A stretch of DNA of 35,365 nt, taken from the NCBI GenBank assembly GCA_023387815.1, contig JAEWHK010000003.1:1-35365 (forward strand), in the 5' to 3' direction. Below, piece after piece: positions 15,877 through 24,273 of this stretch (position 1 is the stretch's first letter; the number at the start of each line of letters is the position of its first letter). Made by a program: the position numbers and the translations under genes. The notes under the pieces are model-generated. The model did no database searches. It saw only the letters and a list, made by a program, of their open reading frames with translations, and was not told the origin of the DNA. Source of the stretch: Pseudomonadota bacterium (GTDB taxonomy: Bacteria > Pseudomonadota > Gammaproteobacteria > Burkholderiales > Burkholderiaceae_B).

Positions 15877-15930
15877 TGGAGAATCGGAAACATATGGAGA
15901 ATCGGGAACATATGGAGAATCGGGAACATA
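15877..15930. repeat. Three-copy 18-bp tandem repeat
   Basis: Unit TGGAGAATCGGGAACATA repeated head to tail at 15877-15894, 15895-15912 and 15913-15930; copies 2 and 3 are identical and copy 1 differs by one base. It lies between the yajQ stop and the efp terminator, outside any plausible gene. Eighteen bases is six codons, so a reading frame through it also repeats (MFPILH on the minus strand), but there is no supported gene. Confidence 0.9.
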
Positions 15931-15963
15931 TGAACCGCTGAAGCGTGACTGATCGATGGAAAC

Positions 15964-16016
15964 AAAAAAAGCCCGCCGGCTGGCTGATCTGATCAGCAGA
16001 GCCTGGCGGGCTCTTT
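15964..16016. terminator. Rho-independent terminator between yajQ and efp
   Basis: Stem AGCCCGCC (15970-15977) with GGCGGGCT (16005-16012) plus inner pairings. On the minus strand it is followed by seven T (efp transcript). On the plus strand it is followed by CTTTC, which is weaker. Confidence 0.8.
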
Positions 16017-16077
16017 CATAATGAGATTGCAGGACAAGGACGCGAATTCCGACCCGCCGCAACCTGATTATGCAAAA

Positions 16078-16635
16078 TTACATAACACGGCTGCGATATT
16101 CGTTGGTACGTGTATCGATTTCGATCTTGTCGCCGATATTGCAGAACAAAGGCACGGACAGATCAAAGCCGGTGCTGATTTTGGCAGGCTTCAGAACTTT
16201 ACCGGACGTATCACCTTTGACAGCGGGTTCTGTATAAGTAATTTCACGAACGATGATTGTAGGCAGTTCAACGGAGATGGCGCGGCCTTCGTAGAATACA
16301 ACTTCTACGGACATGCCTTCTTCCAGGTAATTCAGTGCATCGCCCATACTTTCGGCTTCAACTTCGTACTGGTTGTATTCTTCATCCATGAAGACATACA
16401 TAGGATCTGCGAAATAGGAGTAGGTGCACTCTTTCTTATCGAGCATTACAACTTCGAATTTCTCGTCGGCTTTGGAAACCTGTTCGCTGCCTGAACCAGT
16501 CAGCAGATTTTTGAATTTCAGTTTGACAACAGCGGCATTGCGACCGGATTTGTTGTATTCGGCTTTTTGCACGACCAGGGGCTCTGTGCCCACCATGACG
16601 ACGTTACCTACGCGCAGTTCTTGTGCGGTTTTCAT
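16078..16635 (-). CDS. efp: Elongation factor P (Arg32 type)
   Basis: Translation factor that relieves ribosome stalling at polyproline stretches. The 185-residue protein has the three beta-barrel domains of EF-P; the loop tip reads NKSGRNAAVV with Arg at position 32 instead of Lys. Arg32 is the site rhamnosylated by EarP in betaproteobacteria and some gammaproteobacteria, and earP is directly upstream. The C-terminal signature GDKIEIDTRTNEYRSRV is present. GGAG lies nine bases before the ATG. A strong terminator follows. The 96-base gap after earP allows either read-through or a separate promoter. Confidence 0.96.
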   Translation of the reverse strand: MKTAQELRVGNVVMVGTEPLVVQKAEYNKSGRNAAVVKLKFKNLLTGSGSEQVSKADEKFEVVMLDKKECTYSYFADPMYVFMDEEYNQYEVEAESMGDALNYLEEGMSVEVVFYEGRAISVELPTIIVREITYTEPAVKGDTSGKVLKPAKISTGFDLSVPLFCNIGDKIEIDTRTNEYRSRVM

Positions 16636-16731
16636 TAAATATGCTCCGGGTGGAATAGGTGTGGCTGATTCCGCTGCTAACCGGACTGGCGTGGTGTCAG
16701 AGTGCGGGTGTCGGCGGAAAAAAGTATGATT

Positions 16732-18051
16732 TTAGCCTGAGTTGGCGGCTTTTTCATAAAAATCCCGAATCGACTCGGATAATGTCTTGTTTTTAGACAA
16801 ATTTTCTGCAAATGTACGACAGCTGCGGCGCCAGCTCTCCATCTGTGCAGGATTGTTCAGCAGGCTACTCAGTTGCTGGGTGAAGTAGGCATGGCGAGAA
16901 GGCGAATTCCAGCTGCGCATCATGGCTTTGGTCTCTTCCTGGCCTGGGAACAGGCTGAGCCACGCCTGAAGCTTTTTCAGGTGGGTATCTTCACTCTGCT
17001 CGTAAATCTGCCACAGAAACGGTCTGCGCGCCCACATGGCCCGCACGAAGCTGTCTTCGCCACGCACAAAATTCAGATCGCAAAGCCAGAGGAGGCGATC
17101 GTAATCATCCTGGGCAAGAAAGGGAATGCGTAACAATGTCAGTGTCGGCAGCGCTTCGCCGGCCGCGTCTGTGGGGTTGGGGTTCTGCGCATGGGACAGG
17201 GAAGTGCCTGAATCTGCTGTCTGCGAATGATCTGACGATGCCGCGTCCAGTCCCGCTGATGTGGGAATGAAAAGCGAGTGGTGCAGCACGGTCATCGCAT
17301 CGCGCTCCAGTTGCGGAACCACGGTCTGAGGCACCAGTAGCACCACGGGTCGTTGCGATTTGCGCAGCGCGTGCAGCAGGCTGCGATAGGGGGCTGAGGG
17401 ATAACAGAACAGACTGATGAACAGTGCATCGTTCTCCAGATAGCGTTCTGCCAGAGGCAGACCCAGCGACTGTAGAAACTGCTTTTTGCGCGAAGAAGAA
17501 TGCGTCCAGCTGCGGCGACGCTCGTTCAATCCCTGCTCACAGATCAGGCCACCCGTTTTATCGGAGAAACCCGGGAAAAAGAAGTATTTGGACACGCCAT
17601 TGCGCTGTGGAGAGGGCTGCGCATGAAACCCTGCCGTCCAGGATTCAGCCGAGAGATATTCCAGATTGAGCCACAACCGGGTATGGCCGGGCATGGCATC
17701 AATATAGGCGGCTGGCGGATCACAGGCGAAGGCTTCGATAACCAGTCTGGCCGGTGTATAGGCACCAGGATCTTCTGTCCAGTGGATAATCTGAATGCCG
17801 TCCACTTCCTGCTCGGGCAGCTCAGGCTGAACAGTGGGGGCGATGCGGGCAAAGCTGTGAAGATTATCTACCCATAGCCGCAGCTGCGCGGGCCATTCTG
17901 TATGCAGAGAGCGAGCCAGACGCCAGCACACGCCGATATCGCCGTAGTTGTCGATGACGCGGCAGAAGATATCGATATCCGGTGCGATATCCGGCAAATT
18001 GCCTGGCACTGCAGGCTGGCTGGCAACCGGAGGTTCAGTGGAATCGTCCAA
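16732..18051 (-). CDS. earP: EF-P arginine rhamnosyltransferase EarP
   Basis: Glycosyltransferase that transfers rhamnose from dTDP-beta-L-rhamnose to Arg32 of EF-P. The 439-residue protein shows the N-terminal motif IFCRVIDNYGDIGVCWRLAR with Asp34 and Asp38 at the catalytic positions (D13/D17 in the Pseudomonas enzyme), YFFFPGFSDKTGGL, and the donor-site motif FVRGEDSFVRAMWARRPFLWQIY containing Glu332. The start is TTG at 18051, backed by GGAGG six bases upstream; no nearer ATG precedes the conserved motif. Residues about 265-300 form a Ser/Ala/Asp-rich insertion. The 5' end overlaps the upstream DUF2863-like gene by 17 bases. Confidence 0.93.
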   Translation of the reverse strand: MDDSTEPPVASQPAVPGNLPDIAPDIDIFCRVIDNYGDIGVCWRLARSLHTEWPAQLRLWVDNLHSFARIAPTVQPELPEQEVDGIQIIHWTEDPGAYTPARLVIEAFACDPPAAYIDAMPGHTRLWLNLEYLSAESWTAGFHAQPSPQRNGVSKYFFFPGFSDKTGGLICEQGLNERRRSWTHSSSRKKQFLQSLGLPLAERYLENDALFISLFCYPSAPYRSLLHALRKSQRPVVLLVPQTVVPQLERDAMTVLHHSLFIPTSAGLDAASSDHSQTADSGTSLSHAQNPNPTDAAGEALPTLTLLRIPFLAQDDYDRLLWLCDLNFVRGEDSFVRAMWARRPFLWQIYEQSEDTHLKKLQAWLSLFPGQEETKAMMRSWNSPSRHAYFTQQLSSLLNNPAQMESWRRSCRTFAENLSKNKTLSESIRDFYEKAANSG

Positions 18052-19234
18052 TCGGGTCCTCCGCTGTCTCGGGCATCATGACAGGCATCAGTTCACCTGC
18101 AGGATTGGGAAAGAGGGGTTCGTCCGACACATCGCTGCTGCCATCCAGGACTTCCTTGAGGCAGGTGATATGACGAATGCCATTGGCCTGCAAATGTTCG
18201 AACAGGACGTCAAGCTGGGCGAAGTCGTTGATGGTTTCGAGCTGCTGATTTTCCACTTCGTCCGGGAACACCGGCCACAGGCAGCCATAGAGAACTTCAT
18301 GGGACTGCAGCAAGGTAAAACCGATACGGATCTCGCGCAACTGGCTGTCCTGATATAGCGCAACGGTGGCACGGAAACCGTCAGGCGGTGTATCAAAAAC
18401 GGTTTGCAGCCACTGTGCAGCCGCAGTGATTGCAGCGAATCGGATGCGTTTATCGGCCTGTCTGTTGGCAATATAAAACGCGTCCGGCAGCATGAGTTCC
18501 AGCCCGCAGGCAGGCATCAGTTTCTGAAACAGGGGTTCTGCCGCTGTACGCCAGTTTTCCAGGCAGCGCTTGCGTTGTTCACTATATGGACCCTCACCCT
18601 GTTGCCAGCGAAATACCGGCTCGGAACGGGGGGCGCAGAATGCCGCCAGCACAAAACGGCTATCGGACATCAATTGCATGCCTTCAGGCTGCTCATCCAC
18701 AGGAACGCTGGAACGCAGGGAGGTACCGAACACCTTGCCGGTAATGGCTCTCATCCACTGGAAAACGCCGGTGAAGGAACGAGGCATCTGGTCTACACTC
18801 AGAAGCTGCTGGTGTATGGCGATGCGCACATTGCTCGCAGCTACGTGGGTCTTGAGAGCCTGGGTAATGGATTCCTGTGTTTGCGCATCCAGCACCGGTA
18901 GCGGGATTTCGAAGCGGGTCCATGCGATAACGGGAATGGCAACGAAGACGCAATCATAAGTGACGTCTTCGCTGATCCACTCGCACGACTCGGACAGCGT
19001 CTCTGCATGTTCAAGAAGAATATCGTGCGTTTCCGAGTCTTCATCGGACAGATAATCCAGAAGACGCTCGACCGTTTTCTTGCGGTTTTGCCGGAAAATA
19101 TCCAGTAACGCTGTCTGAATCTGGTTTTCCCAATAGCGATCCTCGACGATGCAGCCCGACTGTTTCAGGGCGAGGCATAAATCAAGTAAAGGCTGATCGC
19201 TGGGATGAAGGTTGGCTGGTTTTTTCCGGTTCAT
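18035..19234 (-). CDS. DUF2863-like protein of unknown function
   Basis: A 399-residue soluble protein, rich in Glu/Gln and Leu, without signal peptide or membrane segment. It resembles the Burkholderiales-restricted family DUF2863, from recall only. Visible conserved-looking segments are TYDCVFVAIPVIAWTRFEIP (around 93-112), LLSVDQMPRSFTGVFQWM, and IRIGFTLLQSHEVLYGCLWPVF near 310-330. No catalytic motif is evident. The ATG at 19234 lies 15 bases after the acnA stop and the 3' end overlaps earP, so acnA, this gene and earP may be one transcript. No clear ribosome site precedes the start, consistent with coupling to acnA. Confidence 0.72.
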   Translation of the reverse strand: MNRKKPANLHPSDQPLLDLCLALKQSGCIVEDRYWENQIQTALLDIFRQNRKKTVERLLDYLSDEDSETHDILLEHAETLSESCEWISEDVTYDCVFVAIPVIAWTRFEIPLPVLDAQTQESITQALKTHVAASNVRIAIHQQLLSVDQMPRSFTGVFQWMRAITGKVFGTSLRSSVPVDEQPEGMQLMSDSRFVLAAFCAPRSEPVFRWQQGEGPYSEQRKRCLENWRTAAEPLFQKLMPACGLELMLPDAFYIANRQADKRIRFAAITAAAQWLQTVFDTPPDGFRATVALYQDSQLREIRIGFTLLQSHEVLYGCLWPVFPDEVENQQLETINDFAQLDVLFEHLQANGIRHITCLKEVLDGSSDVSDEPLFPNPAGELMPVMMPETAEDPIGRFH

Positions 19235-19249
19235 TACACACGTTGGAGA

Positions 19250-21937
19250 TCAAAGCAACTGGCGCAGGACGAAAGGCAGAATGCCCCCGTTCTGATAATA
19301 GTCAACTTCGATCGGAGTATCAATACGCAGAAGCAGTTCAACATCCTGCGAGGTACCATCTTCACGGCGAATTGTCAGCGTAACATCCTGCTGAGCCTTG
19401 ATGCCGGACTCCAGTCCGCTGATATCAAAGGTTTCCCTGCCCGTAATCTCCAGCGTATCGACACTGTCTGATCCTTTGAACTGCAGGGGCAGCACGCCCA
19501 TACCCACCAGATTACTGCGGTGAATCCGTTCAAAGCTGCGGGCAATGACCGCCTTGACGCCGAGCAGTTGGGTACCCTTGGCTGCCCAGTCGCGTGACGA
19601 GCCAGTACCGTATTCCTCGCCCCCGAAAACAACGGTGGGAACGCCATCGGCGATGTATTTCATGGCGGCGTCATAAATGGACATCTGCTCGCCATCAGGC
19701 TGGTGCAGCGTCTCGCCACCTTCAACACGGCTGCCCGTGGGCAGAGGTGGGATCATGAGATTTTTGATGCGCACGTTGGCAAACGTACCACGCATCATGA
19801 TCTCGTGATTGCCCCGGCGCGAGCCGTAGCTGTTGAAGTCGGCCTTCATGATGCCGTGTTCGTTCAGCCAGCGCCCGGCAGGCGAGGTCTCTTTGATAGA
19901 GCCCGCAGGAGAAATGTGGTCGGTAGTTACCGAATCGCCGAATATACCCAGTGCCCTGGCATTTTTGACCGGTGGCATGGGAGAAGGCGTCATCTCGAAC
20001 GTGTCAAAGAATGGTGGTTTGGCAATGTAGGTGGATTCGGGCCAGTTGTAAACGTTGCCGGATACGCCTTTGATGTTTTCCCAGAGTTTGCCGGGGTTGC
20101 TGCGAACCTGGGCGTAATTGTTCCGGTAGACGGTAGGCTGCATGGCAGTGGCCAGCAGTTCCTGAACTTCGTCTTCAGATGGCCAGATATCACCCAGCCA
20201 GACATCGCCGTTTTTACCTTTACCTACGGGTTCTGTCATCAGGTCTTTATTCATGGTGCCGGCCAGGGCGTAAGCCACGACCAGTGGCGGCGAAGCCAGG
20301 AAGTTGGCCTTGATGTTCGGATGAATCCGAGCCTCGAAGTTCCGGTTACCCGACAGCACCGCAGCGCAGACCAGATCGTTTTCAATAATGGATTCGTTGA
20401 TGTCTGCCGCCAGATCGCCGGCATTCCCAATACAGGTGGTGCAACCATAGGCCGCAACATCAAAGCCGAGCTTGTCCAGATAGGGCAAGAGTCCGGTTTT
20501 GGTCAGATATTCGGTCACCACGCGGGAGCCGGGGGCCAGCGACGTTTTGATGTGTCCTGAAATCTTCAAGCCCGCTTCCACTGCCTTTTTGGCCAGCAGA
20601 CCGGCTGCAAGCATGACGCTGGGGTTGGACGTGTTGGTACAAGAGGTAATGGCGGCAATCAGAATGTCACCATTCTTCAGCTTGGTACCTTTACTGGTTT
20701 CGAAGACCTGATCGAATTTTTCCGGTTGCTGGTTAAAACCATTTTCGACTACCGGTTTGACGAACAGGCTGGCAAAGGTGTCTTTGACATTGCCGATCTC
20801 GATTCGGTCCTGCGGACGTTTGGGGCCGGCAAGCGAAGGCGCAACGGTAGAGAGGTCAAGGTGCAGCAGTTTCGTATAGCGGATGTCCTTGCCTTTCGGG
20901 ATGCCGTACATTTGCTGGGCACGGAAGTAATTTTCGAGCGCTGTTACTTCCTCTTCGGTACGACCCGTGCCTTTGAAGTAATCGATGGTATGGTCATCGA
21001 CGGGGAAAAAGCCCATTGTTGCGCCATACTCGGGCGCCATATTGCCGATAGTGGCCCGGTTGGTGACAGACAGCGTTGCCGTTCCTTCGCCACAGAACTC
21101 CACGAACTTGCCGACCACTTTTTCACGACGCAGCATCTCTGTCAGCGTCAGAACCAGATCGGTTGCAGTGACGCCGCCTCTTAATTTGCCTGTCAGTTCC
21201 ACACCGATGACATCAGGCGTCAGGAAATAGACGGGTTGCCCCAGCATGGCGGCTTCGGCTTCAATACCGCCTACACCCCAGGCAACCACGCCGATACCAT
21301 TGATCATGGTGGTATGGCTGTCTGTACCTACAAGGGAGTCGGGGTAGTAAACATTATTTTTCTGATAAACGCCTCTTGCCAGGTATTCCAGATTAACCTG
21401 GTGAACAATACCGAAACCCGGAGGCACCACACCAAAGGTATCGAAGGCCTGCATACCCCATTTCATGAACTGATAGCGTTCCTGATTGCGCTGGAACTCC
21501 ACTTTCATATTCAGGTCCAGGGCCTTTTTGGTACCGAAATAGTCAATCATGACTGAGTGATCAACAACCAGATCCACGGGCACCAGCGGTTCAATCCGTT
21601 TCGGATCTTTGCCCATCTTGTCTGCAACAGCACGCATGGCCGCCAGGTCAGCAAGTAGCGGAACACCGGTAAAGTCCTGCAGGACAACGCGGGCTACCAC
21701 AAATGGAATTTCATCTTCACGCTTGGCAATTGGCTGCCAGTTCGCAAGCTGGCGAACATGTTCTTCTGTGATTTTTTGGCCATCACAATTGCGAAGAACA
21801 GATTCGAGCACAATGCGAATGGAAACCGGCAGCGACTGAATGTCCACGCCCAGCTGTCGCCCAAGTTCCGGAAGAGAATAATAGTTAGCGGTTTTTTTGC
21901 CAATGCTGAATTCTTTAAGGGTGCTTGATAACGACAT
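19250..21937 (-). CDS. acnA: Aconitate hydratase A
   Basis: A [4Fe-4S] enzyme interconverting citrate and isocitrate in the TCA cycle. The 895-residue protein is of the AcnA/IRP1 type. Cluster cysteines are Cys433 (AITSCTNTS), Cys499 and Cys502 (YGCTTCIGN). DSHTTMINGIGVVAWGVGGIEAEA and SLAPGSRVV are typical, and the C-terminal swivel domain carries GSSRDWAAKG. Length fits AcnA (E. coli 891) better than AcnD. The ATG at 21937 follows GGAGA by seven bases. An in-frame upstream ATG at 21985, also with AAGGAG, would add 16 residues. A terminator-like hairpin ends about 75 bases upstream, so the promoter must be short or lie beyond it. Confidence 0.94.
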   Translation of the reverse strand: MSLSSTLKEFSIGKKTANYYSLPELGRQLGVDIQSLPVSIRIVLESVLRNCDGQKITEEHVRQLANWQPIAKREDEIPFVVARVVLQDFTGVPLLADLAAMRAVADKMGKDPKRIEPLVPVDLVVDHSVMIDYFGTKKALDLNMKVEFQRNQERYQFMKWGMQAFDTFGVVPPGFGIVHQVNLEYLARGVYQKNNVYYPDSLVGTDSHTTMINGIGVVAWGVGGIEAEAAMLGQPVYFLTPDVIGVELTGKLRGGVTATDLVLTLTEMLRREKVVGKFVEFCGEGTATLSVTNRATIGNMAPEYGATMGFFPVDDHTIDYFKGTGRTEEEVTALENYFRAQQMYGIPKGKDIRYTKLLHLDLSTVAPSLAGPKRPQDRIEIGNVKDTFASLFVKPVVENGFNQQPEKFDQVFETSKGTKLKNGDILIAAITSCTNTSNPSVMLAAGLLAKKAVEAGLKISGHIKTSLAPGSRVVTEYLTKTGLLPYLDKLGFDVAAYGCTTCIGNAGDLAADINESIIENDLVCAAVLSGNRNFEARIHPNIKANFLASPPLVVAYALAGTMNKDLMTEPVGKGKNGDVWLGDIWPSEDEVQELLATAMQPTVYRNNYAQVRSNPGKLWENIKGVSGNVYNWPESTYIAKPPFFDTFEMTPSPMPPVKNARALGIFGDSVTTDHISPAGSIKETSPAGRWLNEHGIMKADFNSYGSRRGNHEIMMRGTFANVRIKNLMIPPLPTGSRVEGGETLHQPDGEQMSIYDAAMKYIADGVPTVVFGGEEYGTGSSRDWAAKGTQLLGVKAVIARSFERIHRSNLVGMGVLPLQFKGSDSVDTLEITGRETFDISGLESGIKAQQDVTLTIRREDGTSQDVELLLRIDTPIEVDYYQNGGILPFVLRQLL

Positions 21938-22009
21938 TTTTTTCTCCAAAACGATTCTGCGCAAACATGAACAAGTGTAGTTCATTTTACTCCTTTTTAA
22001 TCACCGTAA

Positions 22010-22048
22010 ACGTGACAAAAAGGGCGAATATCCGGAGATATCCGCCCT
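22010..22048 (-). terminator. Terminator-like hairpin upstream of acnA
   Basis: A 12-base stem with one mismatch (22021-22032 with 22037-22048) and loop CGGA, followed on the minus strand by TTTTT. It is well placed to end the aminotransferase transcript; it could also act as an attenuator if acnA transcription begins further upstream. Confidence 0.65.
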
Positions 22049-22119
22049 GTCGCAGAATTACAGTTGAAATTGGTGAAAAGCTTCGGTATTTACTGAGCCT
22101 GAAGGTGCATATTCAGTTT

Positions 22120-22208
22120 GTGATATCACCGATATGCTGAAAGTGATATGTCCCGGGGCATGTGATATCCCAAATATTCGGAATGTGATATTCCCCGGAA
22201 TGTGATAT
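22120..22208. repeat. Five GTGATAT direct repeats upstream of acnA
   Basis: GTGATAT occurs at 22120, 22143, 22162, 22185 and 22202, all in the same orientation, spaced 23, 19, 23 and 17 bases. On the minus strand the best copies read ATATCACATTCC. They sit between the aminotransferase stop (22313) and the hairpin upstream of acnA. Apart from these repeats and that hairpin, I see nothing in the 375-base gap 21938-22312. Role unknown; an operator array is one possibility. Confidence 0.8.
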
Positions 22209-22312
22209 TTCACCTGACTTGCTATTTATCACCTATTTGCTATTGGGATTGTGATCGCGATTCAGCCGGAAAACTGGCTGACCAATCACAATCCATGCAT
22301 TGCTCGATTATC

Positions 22313-23503
22313 TTACCGGGTGAACAGTTTGCCCAGATCAGCAATACCAGCGCGGATTTTTTCTTCCGTGACAGTCACAAAGCTCAGTCGCAGTGTGTTT
22401 TTCGGGGCAGGAGAGCCAGGATAGAACGGCTCGCCGGGAACATAAGCAACCTTGTATTCCTCAACAGCCTGTGCCAGCGCAACGGTCGTGTCGATGCTTT
22501 CGTCTACCTTCACCCAGATAAACATACCGCCGGTAGGACGTGTCCATTTTGCGGACTTCGGAAAATGCGCGTCCATGGCATCCAGCATGTATTGACACTG
22601 ATTGCGATACAGTTCCCGAACCTTGGGCAGGTGCGTTGTCAGAAGCCCATCCTTGATGGTTTCGTAAACGGCCATTTGCGTCACGGTAGCGGTGTGCAGA
22701 TCGGTCGCCTGTTTGATCTGCACGAGTTTGGCAATAATTTCGCGGGGGGCGATGATGTATCCCAGACGCATACCCGGAGACAGAACCTTGGAGAATGAAC
22801 CCATGCGCAGCACAGTGGCGCCTGCTTCGCGACCCAGATGCAGCAGGCCGGGCAGCGGGTCGCCCACATAGCGCAACTCGCCGTAGGGATCATCTTCCAC
22901 GATGGGTACATTGAGGCTGGCGCAGCGCTCAACCAGCGCCTTGCGGCGCTCCAGATTCATTGTGCGGCCTGTGGGGTTCTGGAAATTGGGCAGACAGTAG
23001 ATAAACCGTGCACCTTCTGCTTTTTCTTCCGTGATGGCCTCTGGAACCAGACCGCCGTCGTCGGTGGCCACGGGTTCATAAACGGGTTCAAACAGTGAGA
23101 AGGACTGCAGCGCGCCCAGATAGCTGGGAGACTCAACCAGTACCTTGCTGCCCGGATCGATGAACAGCTTGCCGATCAGATCCAGCGCCTGCTGGGAGCC
23201 CGAAACGATGAGAACTTCGTCTACGTCCACCTGGGTGCCACGAGCCTGGAAGTCACTGACCACCCATTCACGCAATGGGCGATAACCCTCGGTTGGACCG
23301 TACTGTAAGGCGACATTGGGCGCTGTTGACAGCACGCGGTCATAGGCGGCACGAATCTGCTCTGCGGGAAAGCCCAGTGTTGAAGGCAGGCCGCCAGCAA
23401 AAGACGTGACGTCGGGTCTTTCTGTGATTTTGAGAATCTCGCGGATTGCAGAACTGGTCAGTTGGGTTGCACGATGGGAAAACTGATAAGGAACTCGGTT
23501 CAT
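22313..23503 (-). CDS. PLP-dependent aminotransferase (2-aminoadipate/aromatic type)
   Basis: A 396-residue class I/II fold-type I aminotransferase resembling LysN-type and MocR-domain transaminases, without a DNA-binding domain. Signatures: SFAGGLPSTLGFP (34-46), YGPTEGYRPLREW (68-80), SGSQQALDLIGKL (101-113), FQNPTGR with Asn176, VEDDPYGELRY (202-212), and the PLP-lysine motif GSFSKVLSPGMRLGY with Lys239. The substrate is probably an aromatic, branched or 2-aminoadipate-type amino acid but cannot be fixed. No ribosome site precedes the ATG; a TTGACA lies only 34 bases upstream, so a very short leader is possible. Confidence 0.87.
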   Translation of the reverse strand: MNRVPYQFSHRATQLTSSAIREILKITERPDVTSFAGGLPSTLGFPAEQIRAAYDRVLSTAPNVALQYGPTEGYRPLREWVVSDFQARGTQVDVDEVLIVSGSQQALDLIGKLFIDPGSKVLVESPSYLGALQSFSLFEPVYEPVATDDGGLVPEAITEEKAEGARFIYCLPNFQNPTGRTMNLERRKALVERCASLNVPIVEDDPYGELRYVGDPLPGLLHLGREAGATVLRMGSFSKVLSPGMRLGYIIAPREIIAKLVQIKQATDLHTATVTQMAVYETIKDGLLTTHLPKVRELYRNQCQYMLDAMDAHFPKSAKWTRPTGGMFIWVKVDESIDTTVALAQAVEEYKVAYVPGEPFYPGSPAPKNTLRLSFVTVTEEKIRAGIADLGKLFTR

Positions 23504-23821
23504 AATGACGATAGGAATTGTTCGGACAGATAGATGATGTCAACGGCACGTTGTGACCGGCTGGCATCACAGGAAAGGCTTTAACCCATACAGAACCGCA
23601 AGTCTTGCGTAAAAGACATGTATTTATAGAAATTTTGTTAATTCGTATAAAGCGTCTATCTGGTAAAGTATGCTGTTGATTACACCACCACCGGCGCGCC
23701 TTTTCAAGCGATTGGTGCAAAAGCCCGCAATTTCAGGCGCAATGGTGGTATTTGCCGCCAAACTGTTATGGCTACAAGACCAATACAGCACCGGTCCAGG
23801 TAACACGACCTAGGAACGTGC
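23504..23821. other. Intergenic region upstream of the aminotransferase
   Basis: A 318-base gap with no coding sequence I can support. On the minus strand it carries a perfect TTGACA (plus-strand 23538-23543) with a weak CAATTC 17 bases downstream, and an AT-rich stretch at about 23617-23680 that could hold a further promoter. No terminator for the VOC gene is evident. Confidence 0.4.
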
Positions 23822-24193
23822 TTATTCATGTTCGTGATGGCGTTCGCAGAATCTGAGCTGGTTGCCAAACGGGTCGGTGATGTCCATGGTGAATCCCCAG
23901 GATGTCTTGTTGATTCCAGGACGCGCGAAGCTGGCCTGTTTTGCCAGCAGATCTTTTTGCAGTTCATGGATGCCTTCCATAGGCAGGAACACGGCGCTGC
24001 CTGGCGTGCCATCGCCATAATGTTCGCTCAGGTGCAGCACAAGGTCATCGCGCGCGATTTCCATATATAGTGGAAGGTCAGGGGCGAACCTGTGTTCCCA
24101 CCGCTTGCTGAAGTTCAAAAAATCCATATAGAAGGCTTCTGCCAAAGGGAGGGAGAAAATTCGCAGGATAGGGATAGGGGCGTCCAGTTGCAT
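23822..24193 (-). CDS. Glyoxalase/bleomycin-resistance (VOC) family protein
   Basis: A 123-residue single VOC-domain protein. It shows the paired beta-alpha-beta pattern: IPILRIFSLPLAEAFYMDFLNF at the N terminus, LYMEIARDDLVLHLSEHYGDG in the middle, and GFTMDITDPFGNQLRFCER at the C terminus, with the DPFGNxLRF motif typical of glyoxalase-like and bleomycin-resistance proteins. Possible metal or ligand residues are His and Glu in these strands, but the reaction is unknown. The ATG at 24193 gives the family start; the ribosome site is weak. The C terminus is His/Glu-rich (RHHEHE). Confidence 0.8.
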   Translation of the reverse strand: MQLDAPIPILRIFSLPLAEAFYMDFLNFSKRWEHRFAPDLPLYMEIARDDLVLHLSEHYGDGTPGSAVFLPMEGIHELQKDLLAKQASFARPGINKTSWGFTMDITDPFGNQLRFCERHHEHE

Positions 24194-24245
24194 GGCAGAG
24201 TTCCAGTGAAAGGTTGGCAGCGAATCAAGGTCGGTAGTGAATAAA

Positions 24246-24273
24246 GGATGGCAGTGTTTGACGGATGGCAGTG
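24246..24273. repeat. Short direct repeat GGATGGCAGTG
   Basis: Two copies of an 11-base sequence, 24246-24256 and 24263-24273, start 17 bases apart in the gap between the divergent VOC and panE-like genes. Related TGGCAG runs surround them. It may be chance or a degenerate repeat. Confidence 0.5.

Noticed and set aside
15877..15930. CRISPR-like array
   Set aside because: The copies are contiguous with no unique spacers, and no cas genes are nearby; it is a simple tandem repeat.
19703..20560. 285-residue open frame opposite acnA
   Set aside because: Antisense shadow of acnA, which is certain from its cluster motifs.
19250..21937. AcnD (2-methylcitrate-specific dehydratase) instead of AcnA
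   Set aside because: Length near 895 residues and context (no prpF, not next to prpC) fit AcnA better.
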